A stretch of 64,000 nt of DNA from Pectinophora gossypiella (taxonomy: Eukaryota; Arthropoda; Insecta; Lepidoptera; Gelechiidae). Location: assembly GCF_024362695.1 (NCBI RefSeq), contig NW_026063289.1, forward strand, positions 57,825 through 121,824, given 5' to 3'. Shown in pieces: positions 42,502-52,518 of the stretch (position 1 is its first letter; each line of letters starts with the position of its first letter). The notes below the pieces were generated by a model. It was not told where the DNA came from. It saw only the letters and a program-made list of their open reading frames with translations, and searched no databases. The translations under genes and the position numbers were made by a program.

Positions 42502-45500
42502 GGTGGTCCCAAAGAAGAACTCGCCGTACAAGATACTCCAGGTGAATCTCCAGAGGAAGAAGTTGGCGACCCAGGAGCTTATGATTGAGGCCGGAAAGCG
42601 CAAGGCAGCCGCAGCGCTAATCCAGGAACCCTATGTGGGCGGAGCAACGAAGATGAACGGGTTTAGAGGCGTTAGAGTCTTCCAGAGTACTAGGCCAGGA
42701 AGCGGGACTGTAAAGGCGGCGATAGCCATCTTTGACCCGGACCTAAACGTGGTACAGTACCCAGAACTCACCACAGAAAACATCGTCGTGGTGGGGATCC
42801 AAACCAGTGCCTGGAAACTCACGCTAGTCTCGTTCTACTTCGAGCCAGACCAGCCACTAGGGCCCTACCTGGATGTCCTCAAAAAGGTTGAAAACAAGAC
42901 GGGACCTAGCAGGCTCATCCTGGGAGGAGACGCCAACGCCTGGAGTATCTGGTGGGGCAGCAGGGAGACCAATGACAGAGGGGAGGAGGTGCTGGGAACT
43001 CTCGACCAGCTTGGACTGCAACTGCTCAACACAGGGGAAACTCCAACCTTCGATGTGATCAGAGGGGGAAGGCGCTATACCAGCTGCGTCGACATCACGG
43101 CCTGCACAGCGGACATGTTGGCAGTCACGGAAGGTTGGAGAGTAGTCGACGATCTGACAGGGTCGGACCACAACGGCTTGGAGTTTCACATAAATCTGGA
43201 AAAATCAAAGGGTGTGCGTGTGAACAGAACAACAAGAATCTTCAACACTGGAAAAGCGGATTGGGCCCAGTTTCATGTGAAGCTGAGCCAAATCATGCAT
43301 GAGCAAAACATCACAACAGACGAAATAGACAGTATAAACAACACAAACGACATTGACAAAATAGTAGAAAATATAACCGCAGCAGCAATAGAAACTTCCA
43401 CGCATACAATACCTAGAAAGAAACAAACAGAAAAACTTACCTTGCCGTGGTGGTCCGACGAACTAGCCGACCTGAAGAGAGAAGTCGCCACGAGAAAGAG
43501 GAGAATCCGATGTGCAGCGCCAATCAGGAAACCGAAGGTTGTTGAAGAGTACCTGAAACACAAAGAAAAGTATGAGTTAGAAGTGGTCAAAGCCCAGGTC
43601 GAGAGTTGGAAGAGCTTCTGTGGGAAGCAGGACAGGGAAGGAATGTGGGAGGGCATATATAGGGTGATAGGAAGGACGGCCAAAAGAGAGGAGGATATGC
43701 CAATGGCGAAGGGTAATGAAGTGTTGGACTCGGTAAACTCGGCCAAATACTTGGCAGAAACGTTCTACCCTAAAGACAGCACGGAGGAAGACACGAAGGA
43801 GCATAAGGAAATAAGGGATAAGGCAGATAGGTTGAACGAGGGGAACCAAGGTGAGTCTTGCGACCCCCCATTCAGTATGAACAAACTCATCAAAGCAATA
43901 AAGTCATTTAACCCTAAAAAAGCGCCTGGCTCCGACGGGCTGACGGCAGACATATGGGACCACCTAATTGACAACGACCCGGATATTGTTCTGCGTTTGC
44001 TGAACAAATGCCTGACGCATCATTACTTCCCCCGCTCATGGAAGGAGGCGACGGTTATTGTGCTACGCAAACCCGGGAAAGAATGTTATGACTCCCCCAA
44101 ATCTTATAGGCCGATTGGGCTTTTGCCTGTAATGGGGAAAGTCTATGAGAAGATGATCGTGGCCCGCCTCAAGTTTCACTTATTGCCGAGGATGAGTACT
44201 TGCCAGTACGGCTTTATGCCCCAGAGGAGCACGGAGGACTCCCTCTATACGCTTATCAAGCACATAAGAAACAAGCTCGAGGAGAAGAAAATTATAACCC
44301 TCGTGTCTTTGGATATAGAGGGAGCCTTCGATAGCGCATGGTGGCCGAAAATCAAAGTACGACTGGCTGAGGAAAAGTGTCCGGTAAACTTGAGGAAGGT
44401 CGTTGAAAGCTACCTGAGTGAAAGAATGGTGAATGTGAGGTACGGGGGCGCGGAGTACAGTACCAAAACCGAAAAAGGATGCGTACAGGGGTCAATCGGT
44501 GGTCCCATATTATGGAACCTGCTGCTAGACCCTCTGCTGAAAGGGCTGGAAAAACGAGGACACAAATGCCAGGCTTTCGCTGACGACGTTGTCCTGCTGT
44601 TCGACGGTTGCACAGCGCAGGACATTGAAAGACAAGCCAATGCCGCTCTCGAGCATGTCCGGGCGTGGGGAGTCATGAACAAGCTAAAATTTGCACCACA
44701 CAAAACCAGCGCAATGCTGATCACTCGAAAGCTGAAGCATGACACCCCACGCCTGAGCATGGGCGGGATCGACATTGCCATGTCTAAACAGATCAAACTG
44801 CTAGGTCTCACCATTGACAACAAACTCACATTTAACACTCATGTCGCCAACGTATGCTCCAAAGCCGTAAACGTGTATAAACAGTTAGCTAGGGCCGCAA
44901 GGGTGAGCTGGGGTCTGCATCCGGAAGTGATACGCAGCATATACACCGCGGTGGTAGAGCCTATCGTCATGTACGCGGCAAGCGCATGGGTACCGGCGTC
45001 CAACAAACTGGGAGTGAGGTCTAAGCTGAACAGTGTTCAGCGAGGCTTCGCCCAGAAGATGTGCCGTGCATACCGCACGGTATCCCTAAACTCGGCACTG
45101 GTGTTGGCTGGGATACTCCCCTTGGACCTGCGCATACAGGAGGCTGCATCGTTGTATGAGGCCCGAAGGGGAGTATGCCACCCAGCGCTGGCGGGTGGGG
45201 AGATCGAGCGCGTTGCATCGGCACTCCAGATGCCGCACCCGGCAGAACGGAGAGCGATAGAGCTGCGCCACCTGGTAGACGAGGAACATTATCGCGAAAA
45301 TTGCGACTTCGAAGTCCGCATCTTCACGGATGGCAGCAAGATTGAGGGAAAAGTCGGAGCCGCACTATCCATCTGGACTGGTGCGGCGGAGACGAAAACC
45401 CGAAAGCTTGCTCTGCCATCCTACTGCACCGTCTACCAGGCCGAGCTTCTCGCTCTCTGCGAAGCCACTCGGGAGGCCCTGAAACGTAGAGAGACCAGCT

Positions 45501-46177
45501 TTGCCATATACAGCGACTCTATGGCAGCCCTCCTCACAGTCGTGAACCCCGAAGCCCTCCACCCTCTTGCCGTAGAATCCAGAGACGCCCTTTACAACAG
45601 TAACATTCAGAACAAGAGCGTCTCCCTGTTCTGGATTAAAGCTCACGCGGGGTTGGAGGGTAACGAGAGAGCCGACTCGCTCGCAAAGGAGGCTGCCCTA
45701 AAGTCGAAACGCAAGCCGGACTACGATATGTACCCGGTATCATTCGTCAAGCGCTTTATCCGATTGGATACGCTTGACGAATGGAACCGGAGATACAGCA
45801 CGGGGCACACAGCGTCCACCACCAAGCTGTTCTTCCCGAGTGCGGTTGAGGCGTACAGGACGATACGCAAGCTGAGCATCACCAAGGAGTTGACCCAGGC
45901 TCTAACGGGGCACGGTGGGTTCTCTGAGTATTTGACCCGCTTCAAATGCAAAGACAACCCAGCGTGCGCCTGCGACCCTAGCATTGCTGAAACTGTTGCC
46001 CACCTCCTTGTTGACTGCCCTATTTATGCCAAAGACAAATACGACCTCGAACAGAAAATTGGCTACAAAGTAGAGATTGCAAATTTGAGTCAAATTATCA
46101 CTGACAAGAAAAACTGTGGAACATTTGTTAGATATGTAAGTAAAATTGTAAAACTAGTTAATAAGAAAAATAGCTAA
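42428..46177 (+). CDS. LINE-F ORF2: endonuclease, RT and RNase H
   Basis: A 1249-residue uninterrupted polyprotein. Endonuclease, residues about 35-257: ILQVNLQRKKLATQEL, LIQEPYV, LILGGDANAWSIWWG and GSDHNGLEF. RT, residues about 485-760: KKAPGSDGLTADIWD, KSYRPIGLLPVMGKVYEKM, QYGFMPQRSTEDSLY, SLDIEGAFDSAWWPK, GCVQGSIGGPILWNLL and FADDVVLLF. RNase H, residues about 965-1085: FTDGSK, QAELLAL, IYSDSMAAL and GNERADSLAKEA give the D-E-D-D set. A CxCx...HxxxxC segment near residues 1173-1195 ends the protein. The ORF starts inside ORF1 in another frame, so translation needs re-initiation or a frameshift. Confidence 0.93.
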   Translation: MPSAIYALSGLNGIDWHELPWHIAKVVPKKNSPYKILQVNLQRKKLATQELMIEAGKRKAAAALIQEPYVGGATKMNGFRGVRVFQSTRPGSGTVKAAIAIFDPDLNVVQYPELTTENIVVVGIQTSAWKLTLVSFYFEPDQPLGPYLDVLKKVENKTGPSRLILGGDANAWSIWWGSRETNDRGEEVLGTLDQLGLQLLNTGETPTFDVIRGGRRYTSCVDITACTADMLAVTEGWRVVDDLTGSDHNGLEFHINLEKSKGVRVNRTTRIFNTGKADWAQFHVKLSQIMHEQNITTDEIDSINNTNDIDKIVENITAAAIETSTHTIPRKKQTEKLTLPWWSDELADLKREVATRKRRIRCAAPIRKPKVVEEYLKHKEKYELEVVKAQVESWKSFCGKQDREGMWEGIYRVIGRTAKREEDMPMAKGNEVLDSVNSAKYLAETFYPKDSTEEDTKEHKEIRDKADRLNEGNQGESCDPPFSMNKLIKAIKSFNPKKAPGSDGLTADIWDHLIDNDPDIVLRLLNKCLTHHYFPRSWKEATVIVLRKPGKECYDSPKSYRPIGLLPVMGKVYEKMIVARLKFHLLPRMSTCQYGFMPQRSTEDSLYTLIKHIRNKLEEKKIITLVSLDIEGAFDSAWWPKIKVRLAEEKCPVNLRKVVESYLSERMVNVRYGGAEYSTKTEKGCVQGSIGGPILWNLLLDPLLKGLEKRGHKCQAFADDVVLLFDGCTAQDIERQANAALEHVRAWGVMNKLKFAPHKTSAMLITRKLKHDTPRLSMGGIDIAMSKQIKLLGLTIDNKLTFNTHVANVCSKAVNVYKQLARAARVSWGLHPEVIRSIYTAVVEPIVMYAASAWVPASNKLGVRSKLNSVQRGFAQKMCRAYRTVSLNSALVLAGILPLDLRIQEAASLYEARRGVCHPALAGGEIERVASALQMPHPAERRAIELRHLVDEEHYRENCDFEVRIFTDGSKIEGKVGAALSIWTGAAETKTRKLALPSYCTVYQAELLALCEATREALKRRETSFAIYSDSMAALLTVVNPEALHPLAVESRDALYNSNIQNKSVSLFWIKAHAGLEGNERADSLAKEAALKSKRKPDYDMYPVSFVKRFIRLDTLDEWNRRYSTGHTASTTKLFFPSAVEAYRTIRKLSITKELTQALTGHGGFSEYLTRFKCKDNPACACDPSIAETVAHLLVDCPIYAKDKYDLEQKIGYKVEIANLSQIITDKKNCGTFVRYVSKIVKLVNKKNS

Positions 46178-46631
46178 AGAAAATGTTGATTATATTGTAT
46201 ACTGCCGTATACAAACCATAGTCAAACTGTTAAAAATAAATTAGAATAAGAAACTAGACCTAAGATCAAACATGACTGGCAACTGTTTTAGCATGTAAGA
46301 ACACAATGTATGTTGCAATAAAATTATAAAAATAAAATAAAGGAAACCCCTGTGTCCAATATCCACCTCCTAGAAATAAGCAGTAGAGTAGGGAATTAGG
46401 AATGACAAGAATGAAAGACGATGAATGAAAGTGCGAGAGGCATACAAGCGAGAACTGGAATGGTAATAGAGGACTGGAATGGATGTGTTCTGAGCGTAGG
46501 GCCCTATTGCGGGCAAGATAGAGATAAGACCCTAAGATGGACATAATTATAGAGCCTTAGAAAGTCTCTGCCTATACTGTGTGGCAGGGGTATTAGTATT
46601 TAAACAAAAATAAAAAAAAAAAAAAAAAAAA
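46178..46631 (+). terminator. LINE-F 3' UTR and poly(A) tail
   Basis: The 3' UTR is AT-rich and carries ATAAAATAAAGGAAAC near 46330, a possible poly(A) signal. It ends in AAACAAAAATAAAA and an uninterrupted A tract directly before the target duplication. Confidence 0.8.
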
Positions 46632-48182
46632 AAGGTGACTCAGGGCGCAGAAAGCAAGTATCATTCCTACGAGCTCGAAACGCTTGCAGTGGTCAAGGCT
46701 CTGCAGCATTTCAGACATTACCTCGTGGGAATGAGGTTTGTTGTTGTTACTGATTGTAACGCCCTGAAGTCGACTGAGCGGAAAAAGGACTTGCTACCTC
46801 GTGTAGCTCGATGGTGGATCTACCTCCAGGATTTCGACTTCACCATCGAGTACCGCAAAGGAACTATGATCCCACACGCCGATTACTTAAGCCGCAATCC
46901 AACAGCTCAGGTTAACCAGGTTTCAAGGCCCCGCACCTGGGCCCAAATAGCTCAAGCGGCTGATGATGACACCAAGACTCTCATGCAGAAGCTACAGGAG
47001 GGAGAGCTGGATCCCAGTCGGTACGTGGTTCAGAACGACATGCTGTACTACCGTTACACTCCCGTCGGTCAAGAAACAAGACTCCTCTGCTACATCCCCA
47101 AGGGACACAGGTTGAGCCTTCTCAGAGTGTTTCATGACGAGCATGAGCATATAGGAGCTGACAAAACCCTGGATCTCATCATGAAGCACTTCTGGTTCCC
47201 TGGACTCCGCCAGTTTGTCCAGAAATACATTGCACACTGTCTAGTATGTATCTCCATGAAGCGAGTACCACGAGCGCCACTTCAGAACATCACGTCATGG
47301 GAGAAACCAGGTGAGCCCTTCAGCACCGTGCACGTGGATGCTTTAGGCCCTTTACCTCCGTCTGACGGTCACAAGTTTATCCTCATTTTGGTGGACGCTT
47401 TTACGAAGTTCACACTGCTCTACCCCATGAGTCGTCAGGATGTGGTCGAGCTGAAGCGGGCAATCACCCAGGCGGTTTCGTTGTTTGGTGTTCCAAAGCT
47501 TTTGGTTGCTGACAAAGGGCGAATGTTCGAAGCAAACGAATTCACCACGTGGATAAACGGTTTGGGTTGCGAGGTACACACCATCACACCGGAAATGCAC
47601 CATGCCAACGGCCAGGTTGAGAGGTATGTGCGAACAGTACTTAATATGGTTCGTATAGAAGTCAACCACAAGAAATCGTCCTGGTCGGAGGTGTTGTGGA
47701 GGTTGCAGTTAGTACTCAATGTAACCAAACAGAAAACCACCCAGAACTCTGCACTTAATCTCCTGATTGGTACCGAGGCCACCACTCCAGTCATACAGGC
47801 ATTGGTACGAGACGTGGCAGCTGACAACATCAGGCCTAATCGAGAAACCTTGCGAGAAATCGCAAGAGATACATCTCGCCGACTTCTTCGAGACAATCAG
47901 GCCAAGCAAGACGAGTACGCTAATCGAAACAGGCGTGCACCCCGAGTGTTCCAAATTAATGACCTTGTTTTTGTAATTAAATATTCCCAGTCAACAGGAA
48001 AATTAGACCCGGGGATGCGCGGCCCAAACAAGGTCGTCAAGGTGCTGCCGAGTGGCCGGTACGAGCTGAAGCTTCTCAGCGGCGGGTACGGCAAGATCAC
48101 CCAGGCGGCGGCACAATATATGGTGCCGTGGCGCGGCGAATGGTGCCCCGAGACGTGTGCCGCATTCTTCGATTGTGAGTAA
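46632..48182 (+). CDS. Gypsy-B pol: RNase H end and integrase
   Basis: After LINE-F the RNase H continues with YELETLAVVKALQHFRHYL and VTDCNALKSTERK. The integrase zinc domain (HDEHEHIGAD ... HCLVC) is followed by the catalytic core, with Asp in HVDALGPLPP, Asp in VADKGRMFEANEF and Glu in GQVERYVRTVL. The tail includes NDLVFVIKYSQSTGKLD and GPNKVVKVLPSGRYELKLLS, a GPY/F-like module that binds DNA or chromatin. This 515-codon section has no stop or frameshift. The stop at 48180-48182 lies within a GTGAGT splice donor motif. Confidence 0.92.
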   Translation, partial: KVTQGAESKYHSYELETLAVVKALQHFRHYLVGMRFVVVTDCNALKSTERKKDLLPRVARWWIYLQDFDFTIEYRKGTMIPHADYLSRNPTAQVNQVSRPRTWAQIAQAADDDTKTLMQKLQEGELDPSRYVVQNDMLYYRYTPVGQETRLLCYIPKGHRLSLLRVFHDEHEHIGADKTLDLIMKHFWFPGLRQFVQKYIAHCLVCISMKRVPRAPLQNITSWEKPGEPFSTVHVDALGPLPPSDGHKFILILVDAFTKFTLLYPMSRQDVVELKRAITQAVSLFGVPKLLVADKGRMFEANEFTTWINGLGCEVHTITPEMHHANGQVERYVRTVLNMVRIEVNHKKSSWSEVLWRLQLVLNVTKQKTTQNSALNLLIGTEATTPVIQALVRDVAADNIRPNRETLREIARDTSRRLLRDNQAKQDEYANRNRRAPRVFQINDLVFVIKYSQSTGKLDPGMRGPNKVVKVLPSGRYELKLLSGGYGKITQAAAQYMVPWRGEWCPETCAAFFDCE

Positions 48183-48902
48183 TCGATTGTGTGTGATACA
48201 TCTCAATCAGTCAACTAAGTACTGCTAAGTTTCGTTTGTCAAGATCACAAATAGTGGCTGAACGTAGGAACTATACCTAGAATAGGAATGGGGTTAGTAA
48301 AATTGTTTTAATAAATAGCCTTTTTCTTAGAAACTTTTCCAACTTGCTTTCACATAGTAATCCAACGTAGAGTGAGACTGACAAGCAAAACGCAGTTGCA
48401 TGGTTTGAATGAGATGGATCTTTGAAATGCCTGCGTGTGAGGCATTCCGAAGCCCGTGTGGCTGCGGTTGGTCCACCTGGCGTTGGCTCGTCAAGGTGTA
48501 GACAGATGGGCACAATGTGCTTGTCTGTAGTCCGTGTCCATGGTCAGGCGATCATGTAGTCGGACGGCCCGTGGCATGTGTGCCTGATCGGGTGGGCGCG
48601 TGTGTCGTGCCATGCTTGCAGGTGGATAACTCTCACCTGCGACATCCGCAGCTCTTCGGAATATCGCCGACACTGCAGCAGTGGAAGTTGAAGCGAAGAT
48701 TATCTCCTCGTCTTGGCCTTGGGGATAATTAGTCCAAATAGAGACGTCTCGTTAGGTGGTGATGGATGAGAGTAAACTTTATGACTTTGCGAAATAGATG
48801 ATGTATGAATTAAATGAATGGTTTTATGAAAGGATTGTAAGACGATGTACGTTTTGTATAAGCTCATAAACAGCTTATTTGATTAAATGTTTTGACTTTC
48901 AG
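48175..48902 (+). other. Possible intron behind Gypsy-B pol
   Basis: GATT|GTGAGTAA contains a strong 5' splice site across the pol stop codon. TTTTGACTTTCAG ending at 48902 is a strong 3' splice site. Joining these sites would replace the last two pol codons and continue the same frame into a 42-codon open segment. The 728 nt interval itself shows no long coding similarity. Without transcripts it may equally be plain 3' non-coding sequence. Confidence 0.45.
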
Positions 48903-49030
48903 ACGATGAGCTTGACTTATCTGAGTCACCAGGGCACTCTGCACCACCCGAGTCGTCAGGGCACCCTGCGCCAGGTCTGTCTATGCCGTTGCTGGATCCG
49001 GAGCCTGAGGCGGGACCTTCTTCAGCGTAA
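48903..49030 (+). CDS. Possible spliced C-terminal exon of Gypsy-B
   Basis: In the phase set by the predicted acceptor the sequence reads DELDLSESPGHSAPPESSG, continues Pro- and acid-rich, and ends PEPEAGPSSA before TAA at 49028. It includes a short duplication (PGHSAPPESS, GHPAPG). It ends about 40 nt before the 3' LTR, after the purine-rich AGGAGAGG. No homology is claimed; it could alter the C-terminus of the integrase or be chance. Confidence 0.4.
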
Positions 49031-49071
49031 AGAAGTGGTCGAGGACGATCACATTGTCAGGAGAGGCCGTA

Positions 49072-49412
49072 TTAGTTGTACCCCCGAAGCACTAAACCTC
49101 AGAAATCACCGACCCTATATAAGGCGTCGAGACCGGTGAAACTTTTTCATTTCTCTGCGAGCGCCTGCGACGTACACAGCTTAAGAGGACTGTAGTGTGT
49201 TACGTAATCCGGGTCACGTGAGCCATTTTGTTTTGTTTTGTAAATTGTTATTTTCATAATTTTCTTTATTTATTTGTAAAGTTATGTTCTATGAAAGTGG
49301 GTTGTGACGTTTCTTGAGTAATTTGTGAAGATTGTTTTAAATTGTTAAATAAAGAGATTAGGGTTTTTGTTTGATTATTTTTTTTTTATTTTTATTTCAC
49401 TTTTGATCCTAA
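49072..49412 (+). repeat. Gypsy-B 3' LTR
   Basis: Matches 36150-36490 over 341 bp with no difference that I could see, including the ten-T tract. It is preceded by AGGAGAGGCCGTA, a weak polypurine tract, and followed directly by the A/T tail of LINE-E. Confidence 0.88.
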
Positions 49413-49679
49413 GAATATATAAATAAATTTTTTATTTTTTTATTTTTTATTTTTATTTATTTAAGGAAAACATACAGCTTTTATAACACATTATAAATAT
49501 AACACATATAAGTAGTACAACAGCCAATCAAGTTTTCACCAAAGAATAATACCTGCTATTGGGTATTCAAAGAAAAGCAACTCATACAATTAGAGGAAAA
49601 AAAAAAACCGAAAATTTATGACAAGCGTATAGTGCTCCAACGTAAAGATTTTACAATTTCTACTTTTTTCTACCTATTA

Positions 49680-51647
49680 AGTTTTTTTTTTTTTTCTTTT
49701 GATAGAGGAAGCAAATTTCTGAAAGTTAAGGTGGAAAATGTCTACATCGTTAAATTTAGAATTAAAAACATGGCAAGAACGTCTAATAAAGCGGTTACTA
49801 GTGAAATTAGTACGGAAACGTGGCAAGACGAATGTTGGTCTAATTGACAAACGGAGGTTGGCTCTTGGACAGCTAAGTGAGATTTTGCTTAAAAGGTACC
49901 TATGGAGATTCTACTCGATTATGTAAAATTTTATACAAAAATATCACATCTCTCTGATCCCGGCGTTCTTCCAGGCTCTGCAAGTCAGGAGTTGTATACT
50001 TGAATCTATACTTTAAGCGCTTGATAAATTTATTTTGTATTCGCTCAATCGCAGTTTTATCAACAGCATAGTGAGGGTTCCATACCGTGGAGGCATATTC
50101 CAGATGTGACCTCACAAAAGAATTGTAAAGGACGAGTAAAGTGCTTATTTGCTTAAAATCAACACTTTGTCTGAATACAAAACCCAACATCTTATATGCT
50201 TTAGCTACAATTCTGTTGATATGAGATTTAAACGATAGTTGGTCATCTAAATATACACCCAGATCTCGGACCTCAGACACTCTAACTAGTTGTTTGTTAT
50301 AGAGAGAATAGTTAAATAAAGTTTGTTTCTTTTTCCTGCTAAAAGAAATAGTACAGCATTTATCCAAATTAAGAAATAATTTATTCTGCGAACAATAATC
50401 ACCAAAACGATTTAAATCGTGCTGTAAGTTAACAGAGTCTTGATCTGATTTAATAATATTAAAACATTTGGTATCATCCGCAAATAGTAACGCCCTAGAA
50501 AATTGGAAACATTGTAAGATATCATTGATAAAAATGTTAAAAAGCAATGGTCCGAGATGCGAGCCCTGGGGTACCCCTGACGTCACCGGAACGAATGTGG
50601 AGGTAAATCCCTTCACTGCAACTGCCTGGGTTCGATTCCTGAGATATGATTCGAGCCACCGGAGCAAATTACCGTGTATACCGACACGTTAAATTTTTTG
50701 TATTAGAAGATTATGGGAAATTTTGTCAAAACATTTAGAAAAATCGGTATAAACGGCATCTACCCGGTAACCATTACCCACAGCATCCAGAATCACATCC
50801 GAGTACTCACATAAATTAGACTCTGTGGATCGGCCAGTAACAAATCCATGCTGCTGGGGGACGAGAAGAGGTCTAACAGCGGGAAATAACTTGTCGTAAA
50901 CAATTTTCTCAAACAGTTTGGGAATTACTGATAATTTTGATATACCCCGATAATTGCGAATATTGTGCTTGTTACCACTTTTAAAAATTGGTAAGACGAG
51001 AGAACGCTTCCAGAAGGATGGCACGATACCGTTAGAAAGAGATAATTTAAAAAGAATACTAATGGGAAGTGAAAGTTCTTTGCTACAACGCTTTAAAAAT
51101 ACGGGAGGTATTCCGTCCGGACCACAACCCTTGGACTCGTCGAGGTGGCGCAGGTATCTTTCAACAATGTCAGGTGAAATCTCAATAGACGATAATAAGG
51201 TTCCATTATTATTTGTAACTTCGTTAGTGTGGGTTAGTGTCCCATTAGAATCTCTTTCAAAAACAGATTGAAAAAATATATTAAACGCATTGACAATAGC
51301 CTGACCATCAGCTACCTTATCGTCGTCCAAAAACATCATATCCGGGATACTAGGAGACGTTTTTTTTGATTTAATAAAGGCCCAAAACTGTTTAGGGTCA
51401 CGGCAAATATTGTTTTCGGCACTCTTTACGAAGGAGTCGTAGCATCTTGCCATTAATTCTTTTGTTTGTTTTCGCAATTCGGAATAATTAAGATAATCGC
51501 TTAATCTATTATAGCATTTCCATTTCTTATGAGCCTTAAGTTTTTTTTTGATTAATTTAATTAATGAGCGCGAGTACCAAACAGGATATTTGCCTTCTAT
51601 AGATATAATTTTTAAGGGTACCAAATCTAATATTATATTATTTATAA
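49680..51647 (-). pseudogene. LINE-E ORF2 reverse transcriptase
   Basis: From the Helitron junction the frame reads LVPLKIISIEGKYPVWYSRS, then CGPDGIPPVFLKRCS, NYRGISKLSVIPKLFEKIV, QQHGFVTGRSTESNL and the catalytic YTDFSKCFDKISH. An in-frame TAA at 50689-50691 follows; the same frame continues with TSGVPQGSHLGPLLFNIFIN and FADDTKCF, where Phe replaces the usual Tyr, and VRDLGVYLDDQLSFKSHI. A frameshift near 49910 leads into a C-terminal segment traceable to about 49680 (PRANLRLSIRPTFVLPRFRT). No RNase H. Confidence 0.86.
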
Positions 51648-52518
51648 CTAGCTTTTGCCCGCGACTTCGTCCGCGTGGCGTGTTATATAAGAGAGAGATC
51701 TTTGTGTGTGTGGGAGTGCATATCAAATTTCAAGCATCTAACTTATGCAGTTTAGATTTTTTCATACAATTTTTTTCCCAATAACTCCCATTTTTCAAAA
51801 TACAGCCAAAAATAAACTTTATATTTACTAAGGTATGCATGCATGCTAGATTGAATCAATTGATTGAATTGATTTTTTTTTAATTGATTGTTCATTGAGT
51901 TTTAATTTTAATACACACTTCCTCTCTTCCCTTCAACGTTGCTGTGCCCTACAGGGTCCATGTTTTAGTTCCTATGCCTATGTAACACCCCATTGTACTA
52001 CATGGAATGCAATAAATAATTTAATTGAATTGAATTGAAAACATCTATCTTACGCGGTTTCGATTTTTTCATACAAATGTTTTTTTCCCGCTAACTCCCG
52101 TTTCCGTGGGAATTTTGCAATATCCTGTTGCAACTAAGGTTTAAGTTAACTAAGGTACCTGCATGCCAAATTTCAAGCGTCTAACTTAAGCGGTTTAGAT
52201 TTTTCATACAAAAGGATTTTCCCGCTAATTTCCGTTCCCGTGGGAATTCCGGGAATTCCTTTCTTAGTGCACCTCTACGGTACATAAGCTATGTCCCTTC
52301 CAAATTTCAAATGCCTACATTTAGCCGTTCAGGCTATGCGTTGATATGTCAGTCACTGAGTCAGTCAGTTTCTCCTTTTATTTAGATTTGATTTTTTCAT
52401 ACAAATGTTTTTTCCCGCTAACTACCGTTCCCGTGGGAATTTTGTAATATCCTGTTGCAACTAAGCTTTAAGTTTACTAAAGTACCTGCATGCCAAATTT
52501 CAAACGTCTAACTTGAGT

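Larger units (their letters stand above)
40113..46631 (+). mobile_element. LINE-F, full-length R1/LOA-like LINE
   Basis: The element has a 0.9 kb 5' UTR, two long overlapping open ORFs, a 0.45 kb 3' UTR and an A tail of more than 20 nt. AAGGTGACTC occurs at 40103-40112 and again at 46632-46641; the first two A may belong to the tail, so the duplication is 8-10 bp. The RNase H codons of Gypsy-B join across the site. The RT block GCVQGSIGGPILWNLL, an FADD box and a C-terminal RNase H point to the R1/LOA part of the tree. No stop or frameshift is visible, so it could be competent for retrotransposition. Confidence 0.92.
36150..49412 (+). mobile_element. Gypsy-B, young Ty3/gypsy element with nested LINEs
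   Basis: Two LTRs of 341 bp bracket primer site, gag, protease, RT, RNase H, integrase and a post-pol region. The LTRs show no difference by eye, so insertion was recent. The internal part is interrupted by a LINE tail (38086-38700) and by full-length LINE-F (40113-46631). Removing both leaves about 6.1 kb, normal for gypsy. It sits inside Gypsy-D on the left, but on the right it abuts the tail of LINE-E with no target duplication. Confidence 0.9.

Noticed and set aside
41427..45984. Several 60-157 codon minus-strand ORFs under LINE-F
   Set aside because: They are antisense shadows of the strongly coding LINE-F ORFs.
48183..48732. An env gene behind Gypsy-B pol
   Set aside because: No long frame, signal peptide, furin-type site or transmembrane segment is visible in the region; only a short acidic exon is possible.
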